Assembly: GCA_017452305.1 (NCBI GenBank)
Contig: JAFTMQ010000064.1
Coordinates: 1 to 6,305 of the forward strand
DNA: 6,305 bases
Direction of reading: 5' to 3'
From: Clostridia bacterium
Lineage (GTDB): Bacteria; Bacillota; Clostridia; Christensenellales; Borkfalkiaceae
Both the position numbers and the translations under genes were made by a program. The notes beneath the pieces were generated by a model. It saw nothing but the letters and a program-made list of their open reading frames with translations. It did no database searches and was not told the origin of the DNA. Every line of letters starts with the position of its first letter. Positions within the stretch are counted from its first letter, which is position 1. Below are positions 1 to 5,420 of the stretch, one piece after another.

Positions 1-977
1 ACGTTAATCATATGGCGCAAATATGCCTTGGTGTAATTTTTACAGCAATAGCAATCGCATTCCTCGTCGAGCGGCGAGAAGTCCTCTTTGAATTTCCCGT
101 TGCGGACAACCACACGTCCGCGCGAGGTCATCGCCGTGCCGTTACGCGCAATTCTCGTCGCCAAAACACAGTCGAACATATCCACGCCGCGCATCGTTCC
201 CTCGATGAGGCAGTCGGGCGAGCCAACCCCCATCAAATAGCGAGGAACGTCGGTGGGAAGCAAGGGCTGTAAATGGTCCAAAAGCTCGTACATAAGCGGT
301 TTAGGCTCGCCAACGGAAAGTCCGCCGATGGCAATACCGTGCTTGACGAAGGGCAAGGTGCGGCGCAAGCTCTCTTCACGCAAATCCTTGTACATATTCC
401 CTTGTACGATGGGGAAAGGGGCTTGCTCGGGCTTGTCGTGGAATTTATAGCAACGCTCTAACCACGCCGCCGTACGCTTCATCGCTGCTTCCGCTTGCGA
501 ATGGTTGTAGCCGTACTCACTGCACTCGTCAAACGCCATAATAATGTCCGCGCCGAGGTTTTGCTCTACTTGGATTGCCTTTTCGGGCGTGAAGAAATGC
601 TTACTGCCGTCGATGTTAGAAGAAAATTCTACCCCCTCGTCGGTAATTTTATTCAATTTACCAAGCGAAAAGACCTGAAAACCGCCGCTATCCGTCAAAA
701 TGGGCTTGTCCCAGTTCATAAATTTATGCAAGCCGCCCGCTTTCTTTACTATATCGTCGCCCGGGCGCATATATAAATGGTAGGTATTCGCCAAAATAAT
801 TTGCGAGCCCGCCTCTTTCAAATCGCGCGGAAATACCCCTTTCACCGTCGCTTGCGTGCCGACGGGCATATAGACGGGGGTTTCAATGTCGCCGTGCGGC
901 GTATGCAAAATACCTGCACGCGCACCCGTTTCGGGGTCTGTTTTGATGAGTTCAAAGGAAAAATATTCGTTGTTCAA
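1..977 (-). CDS. tgt: tRNA-guanine transglycosylase (queuosine synthesis), 3' end cut by window edge
   Basis: Exchanges guanine at the wobble position (34) of GUN-anticodon tRNAs for preQ1, a step of queuosine synthesis in the cytoplasm. I translated the minus strand and read 325 uninterrupted codons; the window edge removes roughly the last 45-50 of a usual ~370-380. Visible family marks are DSGGFQ at residues 96-101 (first catalytic Asp, D96), FDEC at 149-152, GGLSVGE at 218-224, MFDC at 267-270 with the expected nucleophile D269, the TRIARNG stretch at 274-280, and the zinc ligands C307, C309 and C312. The fourth ligand, a His, should lie beyond the edge. The start is TTG at 975-977, chosen because AGAGGG lies 7 bases upstream and the family's N-terminal FELIKTD-like block begins a few residues later. 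No in-frame ATG fits. VQGN at 191-194 replaces the more usual VQGG. Identification is firm; only the exact start is less certain. Confidence 0.97.
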   Translation of the reverse strand, partial: MNNEYFSFELIKTDPETGARAGILHTPHGDIETPVYMPVGTQATVKGVFPRDLKEAGSQIILANTYHLYMRPGDDIVKKAGGLHKFMNWDKPILTDSGGFQVFSLGKLNKITDEGVEFSSNIDGSKHFFTPEKAIQVEQNLGADIIMAFDECSEYGYNHSQAEAAMKRTAAWLERCYKFHDKPEQAPFPIVQGNMYKDLREESLRRTLPFVKHGIAIGGLSVGEPKPLMYELLDHLQPLLPTDVPRYLMGVGSPDCLIEGTMRGVDMFDCVLATRIARNGTAMTSRGRVVVRNGKFKEDFSPLDEECDCYCCKNYTKAYLRHMIN

Positions 978-984
978 GCTTTTG

Positions 985-990
985 CCCTCT
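985..990 (-). promoter_or_regulatory. Ribosome binding site deciding the TTG start of tgt
   Basis: AGAGGG on the minus strand, 7 bases before the TTG at 977. It is the only good Shine-Dalgarno match near the beginning of the conserved Tgt sequence, so it supports the non-ATG start. Confidence 0.7.
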
Positions 991-1011
991 GTCTTTCGTT
1001 TTTCGTCGGTT

Positions 1012-1040
1012 ATTATACCACAACCAAACAAGAAAATCAA
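1012..1040 (-). promoter_or_regulatory. Sigma-A-type promoter of tgt
   Basis: On the minus strand, -35 TTGATT (1035-1040), a 17-bp spacer, and a perfect -10 TATAAT (1012-1017). TGG directly before the -10 gives an extended -10 (TGn). Transcription should begin near 1005, leaving a leader of about 28 bases before the TTG codon, so tgt has its own promoter rather than being read from an upstream queA. Confidence 0.8.
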
Positions 1041-1186
1041 GAGTTTTTCGCCGTGTTTCCCCCACTCGTATTTTTTGTTTATGCATGTAAAAATGCATTT
1101 ATACATTATATTCACTATTTTTATACATTTATGCATAAAATATTTAAAAATATTCAAAAAAATATTTATTTTGGGGTATTTTTTAG
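1041..1186. promoter_or_regulatory. AT-rich divergent control region with a repeated heptamer
   Basis: This stretch between the two divergent promoters has no gene. It carries TTATRCA at 1079, 1099, 1121 and 1129 and the reverse form TGYATAA at 1132; two more copies (1192 and 1206) lie inside the next promoter. The copies at 1129 and 1132 overlap to make the perfect 12-bp palindrome TTTATGCATAAA (1128-1139). ATGCAT recurs at 1081, 1093 and 1131, and TTTATACATT recurs at 1098 and 1120. A-tracts at 1137-1140, 1146-1150 and 1156-1162 are spaced about one helical turn apart. I infer a regulator-binding and curved-DNA region. The half-site loosely resembles those of ArgR/AhrC-type arginine regulators, but the spacing does not fit the standard ARG box, so I do not name the regulator. 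Confidence 0.5.
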
Positions 1187-1215
1187 TTGACTTATACAAA
1201 AAAAGTGTATAAAAT
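1187..1215 (+). promoter_or_regulatory. Sigma-A-type promoter of the amino acid ABC transporter operon
   Basis: The -35 is TTGACT (1187-1192), followed by a 17-bp spacer and the -10 TAAAAT (1210-1215). TATAAA at 1208 would be an alternative -10 with a 15-bp spacer. Transcription should begin near 1222, giving a leader of about 56 bases. A-rich DNA just upstream (1137-1162) could act as an UP-like or curved element. Confidence 0.75.
1192..1212. promoter_or_regulatory. Inverted repeat between -35 and -10, candidate operator
   Basis: TTATACA (1192-1198), 7 bases, then TGTATAA (1206-1212): perfect 7-bp arms. It fills the promoter spacer and touches both promoter boxes, a position where a bound protein would block RNA polymerase. 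Its arms match the heptamer repeated upstream. Repressor binding is inferred, not shown. Confidence 0.5.
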
Positions 1216-1223
1216 AGAGTCTA

Positions 1224-1241
1224 CAATCGTTGAGGCGGTTG
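1224..1241 (+). other. Small hairpin at the 5' end of the transporter mRNA
   Basis: CAATCG (1224-1229) pairs with CGGTTG (1236-1241) around a 6-base loop, with one T-G wobble. It would sit within a few bases of the predicted transcript start. A 5' hairpin there may stabilise the mRNA. It has no U-tract, so it is not a terminator, and I see no larger riboswitch-like fold in this short leader. Confidence 0.3.
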
Positions 1242-1262
1242 CAAAAAAGACATCAAAGGTTT

Positions 1263-1269
1263 AGGAGAG
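1263..1269 (+). promoter_or_regulatory. Ribosome binding site setting the binding-protein start
   Basis: AGGAGAG ends 8 bases before the ATG at 1278. It picks this ATG over the in-frame TTG at 1230, which has no such site and would put 16 charged residues in front of the signal peptide. Confidence 0.85.
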
Positions 1270-1277
1270 AAAATATT

Positions 1278-2105
1278 ATGAAAATCAAGAAAGCTATTGC
1301 AGTTACATTGGCGGCGGTTGCGGCTTGCGCAACGATGGGTATGGCGGCGTGCGGCGCGGACGATACGCTTATCGTTTATACGGAAGCGGGTTTTGCACCT
1401 TTTGAATATATTTCGGGCGGCAAAATCGTGGGCGTTGACGTAGATATTATGAACCTCGTCGGCGAAAAGCTTGGCAAAAAGGTAAAGTTTGAAAACGTTG
1501 GCTTTGACACCATCGTAGATACCGTTTCCGCAGGCAAGCTTTGCAACGTCGGCGCGGCGGGTATTTCCGTCACCGAAGAACGTAAGCAAAAGGTAGATTT
1601 CTCGAACGAATATTACACGGCTGCCCTCTACGTTATCTATGAAAAGGACGACGCTTCCATTTACGAAAGCACGACGACGGACGATGTGACGGGCGTATAT
1701 TGGGATTCCCTTGCAGGCAAAAAGATTGCCGTACAAAACGGCACGACGGCTGACCTCTTCCTCGGCGATGAGCTTGGCGAAGGCGGCACGATTTACGAAA
1801 CAGGCGCAGCAAAGGTCGGCTTCGACGCACTTGCTATGGCGGTTGCCGATATCGGTCTTGATTCCAACGTACTCATCATCGACGAGCTTCCCGCAAAGAA
1901 GCTTATAGAAGGCAAGAACAACTTGACCTGCGCCCCCCTCTATTATCAAGGCGGTGAAGGCAAAGCGGACGAAGCGGCGGTAGACACCTACGCAATCTGC
2001 GTTACCAAGGGACAGACAGAGCTTCTCAACGCCATCAACGAAGTTTTGGCAGAGCTTGGCAAGGCTGGTATTCAAGCGCTGGTTGACAAGCACCTCGGTT
2101 TGTAA
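1278..2105 (+). CDS. Polar amino acid ABC transporter substrate-binding lipoprotein
   Basis: Extracellular receptor that binds a polar amino acid and delivers it to the permease encoded next. It has 275 residues, usual for bacterial solute-binding family 3 (PF00497). A signal peptide with basic MKIKK start and a hydrophobic Ala/Val core ends in a lipobox MAAC at 22-25, so C25 should be lipidated and anchor the protein outside the membrane. Family marks are the AGFAPFEY block at 37-44, GVDVDIM at 52-58, and the TEERKQKVDFS block at 99-109, where R102 corresponds to the Arg that grips the ligand carboxylate in HisJ/GlnH-like proteins. A GKKIAVQNGTTAD block marks the second lobe. The substrate (Gln, His, Arg, Cys and others are possible) cannot be read from sequence alone. 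It is first in the operon and is followed by a strong hairpin, consistent with higher expression than its partners. Confidence 0.93.
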   Translation: MKIKKAIAVTLAAVAACATMGMAACGADDTLIVYTEAGFAPFEYISGGKIVGVDVDIMNLVGEKLGKKVKFENVGFDTIVDTVSAGKLCNVGAAGISVTEERKQKVDFSNEYYTAALYVIYEKDDASIYESTTTDDVTGVYWDSLAGKKIAVQNGTTADLFLGDELGEGGTIYETGAAKVGFDALAMAVADIGLDSNVLIIDELPAKKLIEGKNNLTCAPLYYQGGEGKADEAAVDTYAICVTKGQTELLNAINEVLAELGKAGIQALVDKHLGL

Positions 2106-2121
2106 TTTTTATAAGGTAAAT

Positions 2122-2168
2122 CGTGAGGGAAAGGCGAATTTTGCGCCTTTCCCTCGTATCACGTTTTT
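2122..2168 (+). terminator. Strong intra-operon hairpin with U-tract (partial terminator or mRNA stabiliser)
   Basis: GAGGGAAAGGCG (2125-2136) and CGCCTTTCCCTC (2144-2155) form a perfect 12-bp stem with a 7-base loop. CGT (2122-2124) can also pair with ACG (2161-2163) across a 5-base bulge, and TTTTT follows at 2164-2168. It lies between the binding-protein stop and the permease start, which are 92 bases apart. Such hairpins commonly let some transcripts end after the binding-protein gene and protect its 3' end. Confidence 0.8.
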
Positions 2169-2197
2169 AAGTAAATTTATTTGGAGTTTAAACTTGC

Positions 2198-2890
2198 ATG
2201 TTTAAGGACATTTTTAGGATTTTATCGGACGTGGAAATGCTTGGATACATTTTCCAAGGCTTTTTACACACCCTCGTCATCACCCTCATCGCCGCCGCTA
2301 TCGGTTTGGTGTTGGGGTTTGTGGTTGCCGTTGTGAAAATTATGCCGTCCAACAAATGGACGCGCGTACCAAAGGTGATCTGCGAGGTATATACCACCAT
2401 CTTCCGTGGCACACCCGTGGCTTTACAGCTCTTCATTATGGTTTTTGCCGTATTTGCCATCCCCGGCTTTAAACCCTATGCGGCAATTTTGACGTTTGGC
2501 ATCAACTCGGGCGCATACGTTTCGGAAAGCATCCGCGCGGGCATCACGTCCATTGACAAAGGACAAATGGAAGCGGGGCGCGCGTTGGGTATGAATTGGT
2601 TACAAACGATGGTGCGCATCATTCTCCCCCAAGCCGTAAAGAATATCATCCCTGCTATCGGCAACGAAATTATCGCCCTCTTAAAAGAAACCTCTATCAT
2701 CGGTTGGATTGGCGCGACGCCGGGCGTGGTCACGTTTGATTTGCAAGCGGCGGCAGACACTATTTTTAGAAGCTATCCCAACTACTTAGCAAGCGGTATT
2801 ATCGTAGGGTGCTGTTATTTGATTATCGTATATGCATTTACGTTGCTTGTAAAATACACGGAAAAGAGGTTGAAGAAAGATGAACGATAA
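2198..2890 (+). CDS. Polar amino acid ABC transporter permease (HisM/GlnP family)
   Basis: Membrane channel subunit of the importer, 230 residues, within the family's usual 210-240. A hydrophobic segment at about 22-46 is followed by segments near 74-90, 94-115 and 150-172 and a last one at about 197-219, fitting the five-helix plan of this family (BPD_transp_1, PF00528). The RGTPVALQL block at 70-78 is typical. The EAA loop at about 125-145 (EAGRALG through ILPQ) is the docking site for the ATPase. Only one permease gene is present, so it probably works as a homodimer. The ATG at 2198 has GGAG 11 bases upstream (2183-2186), a slightly long spacing that may keep translation low. I see no clear promoter after the hairpin, so expression probably depends on read-through. 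Its 3' end overlaps the ATPase gene by 11 bp. Confidence 0.94.
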   Translation: MFKDIFRILSDVEMLGYIFQGFLHTLVITLIAAAIGLVLGFVVAVVKIMPSNKWTRVPKVICEVYTTIFRGTPVALQLFIMVFAVFAIPGFKPYAAILTFGINSGAYVSESIRAGITSIDKGQMEAGRALGMNWLQTMVRIILPQAVKNIIPAIGNEIIALLKETSIIGWIGATPGVVTFDLQAAADTIFRSYPNYLASGIIVGCCYLIIVYAFTLLVKYTEKRLKKDER

Positions 2891-3755
2891 GAAACCCTTT
2901 TTGCAGGTAAAAGCTCTGCATAAGAAATTTGAAAAATTAGAGGTTTTGAAGGGCGTAGATCTCGACGTATATAAGGGCGACGTCATCGCCGTTATCGGCC
3001 CGTCGGGTTGCGGTAAGTCCACCTTTTTGCGCTGTTTAAACTTTTTGGAAATGCCCAACGCAGGCGAAATTAGCTTTGAGGGCAAGATTGTCTTTAAAAA
3101 CGAGCGCGTGTATTTCAAACGCAAAATGAAAGCCTTGAAAACGCAAAAAAACTACGATAAAACGGAATTTAAAGCGCTTGAAGAGCAATATCTCGCACTC
3201 AAAGCCATTGAAAAGCCCATTCAAAAGAAGATGAATAAGGAAATTGACCTGCACCGCCAAAAGGTGGGTATGGTCTTCCAACAATTCAACCTCTTCCCCC
3301 ACCTCACCGTGTTGCAAAACATCACGCTCGCGCCCGTCAAATTAAAGAAAATGACGAAGGACGAGGCAGAAAAAAAGGCGATGGAGCTTTTGAAAAAGGT
3401 CGGGCTCGAAGACAAGGCGAGCGTATATCCGAATACCCTTTCGGGCGGACAAAAACAGCGTATTGCCATTGTCCGCGCCCTTGCGATGGACCCCGAAGTC
3501 CTGCTCTTTGACGAGCCGACTTCCGCGCTCGATCCCGAAATGGTCGGCGAGGTTTTAAAGGTTATGACCGAGCTTGCAAAAGAGGGCATGACGATGATTG
3601 TCGTCACACACGAAATGGGCTTTGCGAAAGAGGTGGCAAACCGCGTTATCTTCATGAACGAGGGCGTTATCAAGGAAGAAAACAACCCCAAAGATTTCTT
3701 TGAAAATCCGCAGGACGAACGCTTAAAGGACTTCCTTTCCAAGGTCTTGAAATAA
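2880..3755 (+). CDS. Polar amino acid ABC transporter ATP-binding protein (GlnQ/HisP family) with Lys-rich insertion
   Basis: Cytoplasmic ATPase that powers the importer. Motifs in order: Walker A GPSGCGKST at 40-48 (K46), Q-loop at Q134 within VFQQFNLFPH, signature LSGGQ at 187-191, Walker B LLFDEP at 208-213 (E212 catalytic), D-loop SALD at 215-218 and switch H244. All key residues are present. It has 291 residues against about 240-250 for the family. The extra length lies mainly at residues 75-125, between Walker A and the Q-loop. The Walker A Lys to Q-loop Gln distance is 88 residues against about 50-55 in typical relatives. This insertion is rich in Lys and Glu and looks helical. The ATG overlaps the permease end by 11 bp and has AGAGGT 9 bases upstream, so translation is probably coupled. 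The reading frame through the insertion is open and shares codon use with the rest. Confidence 0.94.
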   Translation: MNDKKPFLQVKALHKKFEKLEVLKGVDLDVYKGDVIAVIGPSGCGKSTFLRCLNFLEMPNAGEISFEGKIVFKNERVYFKRKMKALKTQKNYDKTEFKALEEQYLALKAIEKPIQKKMNKEIDLHRQKVGMVFQQFNLFPHLTVLQNITLAPVKLKKMTKDEAEKKAMELLKKVGLEDKASVYPNTLSGGQKQRIAIVRALAMDPEVLLFDEPTSALDPEMVGEVLKVMTELAKEGMTMIVVTHEMGFAKEVANRVIFMNEGVIKEENNPKDFFENPQDERLKDFLSKVLK

Positions 3756-3780
3756 CGCAAAAAACACGTGAGGACGGACT

Positions 3781-4539
3781 ATGTTATATAATTATCATAC
3801 GCACACAACCCGTTGCCGCCACGCGAGCGGTACGGACAGAGAATACGTGGAAAACGCGATTGCGGCGGGCATGAAAACACTCGGTATTTCCGACCATGCC
3901 CCCTACCTTTTTAAAAATTTGAGCTATTATTCCACCTACCGTATGTTCACGGACGAGCTGTTTGAATACGCCGAAAGCGTGCGTTCGCTCGCCAAAGAAT
4001 ACGAAAAGGACATTCGCGTTTTACTCGGCTTTGAACTTGAATATTATCCCGATTTTCACAAGGGCGAAATGGAATTTTTGTCGCAGGTCAAGCCCGATTA
4101 TTGTATTATGGGACAACACTTTTTAGGGAACGAAATGGGCGAAACCTACTGTGGGCATTTGGACAAGCCCGAACAGCTTACACGCTACGTTTCGCAGGTG
4201 TTAGAGGGGCTTGCCACGGGTGATTTTGCCTATCTTGCACACCCTGACGTTGCGGGCTACAATTTCCCCCAAGCGCATATCCAAAAGGAATATTTGCGGC
4301 TGTGTGAGGGCGCAAAGGCGTTGAATATTCCGTTGGAAATCAACCTTTTGGGCTTGCTTACCCATCGGCATTATCCCAACAAACAGCTGTTTGATATTGC
4401 GGCAAAAGTAGGCAACGACGTCGTGCTTGGCGTAGATGCGCACGAGCCGAAATATTTAAGCGACAAGGCTTTGCACGAGGCAGGCAAGCAAATGGCAGAA
4501 AAGCTTGGCGTAAAGCTTATCGAACAACCCTTTATATAA
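3781..4539 (+). CDS. PHP-domain phosphatase, histidinol-phosphatase (HisK/HisJ) type
   Basis: Probable metal-dependent phosphatase. In the HisK family of Bacillota the reaction is histidinol phosphate to histidinol in histidine synthesis. Its 252 residues are near the family's usual 250-280. PHP metal-site residues are visible: NYHTHT at 4-9 (H6, H8), RCRHA at 11-15, SDHAP at 37-41 (H39), E85 in GFELEYYPD, H113 in MGQHFLG, H154 in AHPDV and GVDAH at 217-221 (D219, H221). The GQHFLG block is typical of histidinol-phosphatase-like members rather than polymerase-associated PHP domains. The start has GAGG 7 bases upstream, and the gap from the ATPase stop is only 25 bases, so it is very probably cotranscribed with the transporter. 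No other histidine-pathway gene is in the window, so the substrate is inferred and another phosphorylated metabolite is possible. Confidence 0.87.
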   Translation: MLYNYHTHTTRCRHASGTDREYVENAIAAGMKTLGISDHAPYLFKNLSYYSTYRMFTDELFEYAESVRSLAKEYEKDIRVLLGFELEYYPDFHKGEMEFLSQVKPDYCIMGQHFLGNEMGETYCGHLDKPEQLTRYVSQVLEGLATGDFAYLAHPDVAGYNFPQAHIQKEYLRLCEGAKALNIPLEINLLGLLTHRHYPNKQLFDIAAKVGNDVVLGVDAHEPKYLSDKALHEAGKQMAEKLGVKLIEQPFI

Positions 4540-4547
4540 AAAATAAT

Positions 4548-4579
4548 GCCGCGCGGCTTATCACCGCGCGGCGTTTTTT
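4548..4579. terminator. Bidirectional Rho-independent terminator between convergent genes
   Basis: GCCGCGCGG (4548-4556) and CCGCGCGGC (4564-4572) form a perfect 9-bp GC stem with a 7-base loop. TTTTTT follows on the plus strand (4574-4579). An A-run at 4538-4543 gives a U-rich tail, interrupted near the stem, for minus-strand transcripts. It ends the transporter-phosphatase operon and can also end the acyltransferase-glycosyltransferase transcript. The glycosyltransferase stop codon lies inside the plus-strand T-tract. Confidence 0.92.
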
Positions 4580-5420
4580 ATTCTGTTTTTTGCAAATTTT
4601 CAAATTCCTCTTTCAACACCAAATATTCGTTTAAAATATCGTCGAATTGATGATATTTGAATACTTTATGCACCTTTTCCACGTGCCATTGTTTGATATT
4701 GTCCGTGTGCGGATAAGGCAACCAAAATAAACGTTTGGAAAAATGACGGATTACCGTATCCTTGTGCAAGAATTTTTGGTCGTTAAACTTTTGCGGGAGA
4801 AGTTTGCACATCTTTTTCGTGGTCGAGCGAATAATCGCCGACTGATCGGCAAAGGGCAATTTTTTCACGCGGATAAGCTCCCTCGCCTTTTCAAACAAGC
4901 CCGTTTCTCGGCATTTTTTCATATTGAAAAGCAATACGCCCGCATTGATATACTTGGGATTGACAAGGTATTTGCCGTAATGGTCGTTCGCCGCCGCGTA
5001 TTCGTAATTTTCCACGTCGATATCGTACAACTCGCCGATGTCCTTGTTGATCATAATATCCGCGTCGAGATATAAGAGCTTATCGGGCATGTCCGTCAAA
5101 TCGGCAAGCAAGCGGAGCAAGGTGTACGGGGAGCAATAGCACCCCTCGTTTGCGTTCTCTTTTAAGTGCGTTTCGTATAAGTCGGTGACGTCGCAAAGAA
5201 TGACTTTGGTGTCGGGGTTGTGCTTTTGCAGCGCCTTTTCGATAAAGCGCGCGTGTTCTTCCCCCATCGCCGTGTAATTCGGGCTCACGCGCGTAAGCGT
5301 CATCGTATAAAGATAGACGCGGAGAGGGCGAGGCTTTTCCAACCTCTTAACAAGGGAAAGGGTGGACGTCAATACGCCGTCGAATACCTTTCCGTTCCCA
5401 CTGTATAAAACGTTAATCAT
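4578..5420 (-). CDS. Glycosyltransferase family 8 protein
   Basis: Probable cytoplasmic or membrane-associated sugar transferase using a nucleotide sugar. It has 280 residues and GT-A fold marks of family GT8: the N-terminal MINVLYSGNG strand, YCSPYTLLRLL at 95-105 matching the family's YxPYTYLRL block, the DxD metal site DAD at 119-121 in LYLDADIM, the NAGVLLFNM block after it, ADQSAI, and an RHFSK block near the C-terminus where relatives have a metal-binding His. The family's usual KPW after that His is not seen; LPYPHTDNIKQW stands there. The sugar and acceptor cannot be told. The ATG at 5420 is preferred because AAGAGGA lies 8 bases upstream and the family sequence begins right there; an upstream in-frame extension to 5480 would only add a basic stretch inside the neighbouring gene. 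It overlaps the acyltransferase end by 8 bp, so the two are probably made together. Confidence 0.88.
   Translation of the reverse strand: MINVLYSGNGKVFDGVLTSTLSLVKRLEKPRPLRVYLYTMTLTRVSPNYTAMGEEHARFIEKALQKHNPDTKVILCDVTDLYETHLKENANEGCYCSPYTLLRLLADLTDMPDKLLYLDADIMINKDIGELYDIDVENYEYAAANDHYGKYLVNPKYINAGVLLFNMKKCRETGLFEKARELIRVKKLPFADQSAIIRSTTKKMCKLLPQKFNDQKFLHKDTVIRHFSKRLFWLPYPHTDNIKQWHVEKVHKVFKYHQFDDILNEYLVLKEEFENLQKTE

Noticed and set aside
978..1043. An upstream in-frame extension of tgt reading LILFLFGCG, which resembles a lipoprotein signal
   Set aside because: Tgt is cytoplasmic, this stretch contains the -35 and -10 boxes, and a good ribosome binding site lies just before the TTG at 977.
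1081..1098. ATGCAT-spacer-ATGCAT as a transcription terminator
   Set aside because: The stem is only 6 bp and AT-rich, lies between divergent promoters, and has no gene end nearby.
777..1212. Plus-strand open frames of 108 and 137 residues running from tgt into the control region
   Set aside because: They are antisense to tgt for much of their length and end in AT-rich promoter DNA, giving Lys/Ile/Phe/Tyr-rich tails. No ribosome binding site supports them.
1222..1277. A possible riboswitch or T-box in the transporter leader
   Set aside because: The leader is only about 56 bases, with one 6-bp hairpin and no terminator, T-box sequence or larger fold.
1221..2093. A 290-residue open frame on the minus strand, antisense to the binding-protein gene
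   Set aside because: It mirrors the codon pattern of a confident gene on the other strand, matches no family I recognise, and has no convincing ribosome binding site.
3221..3760. A 179-residue open frame antisense to the ATPase gene
   Set aside because: It is a shadow of the conserved ABC ATPase, with a Ser/Phe-rich composition expected from reverse reading.
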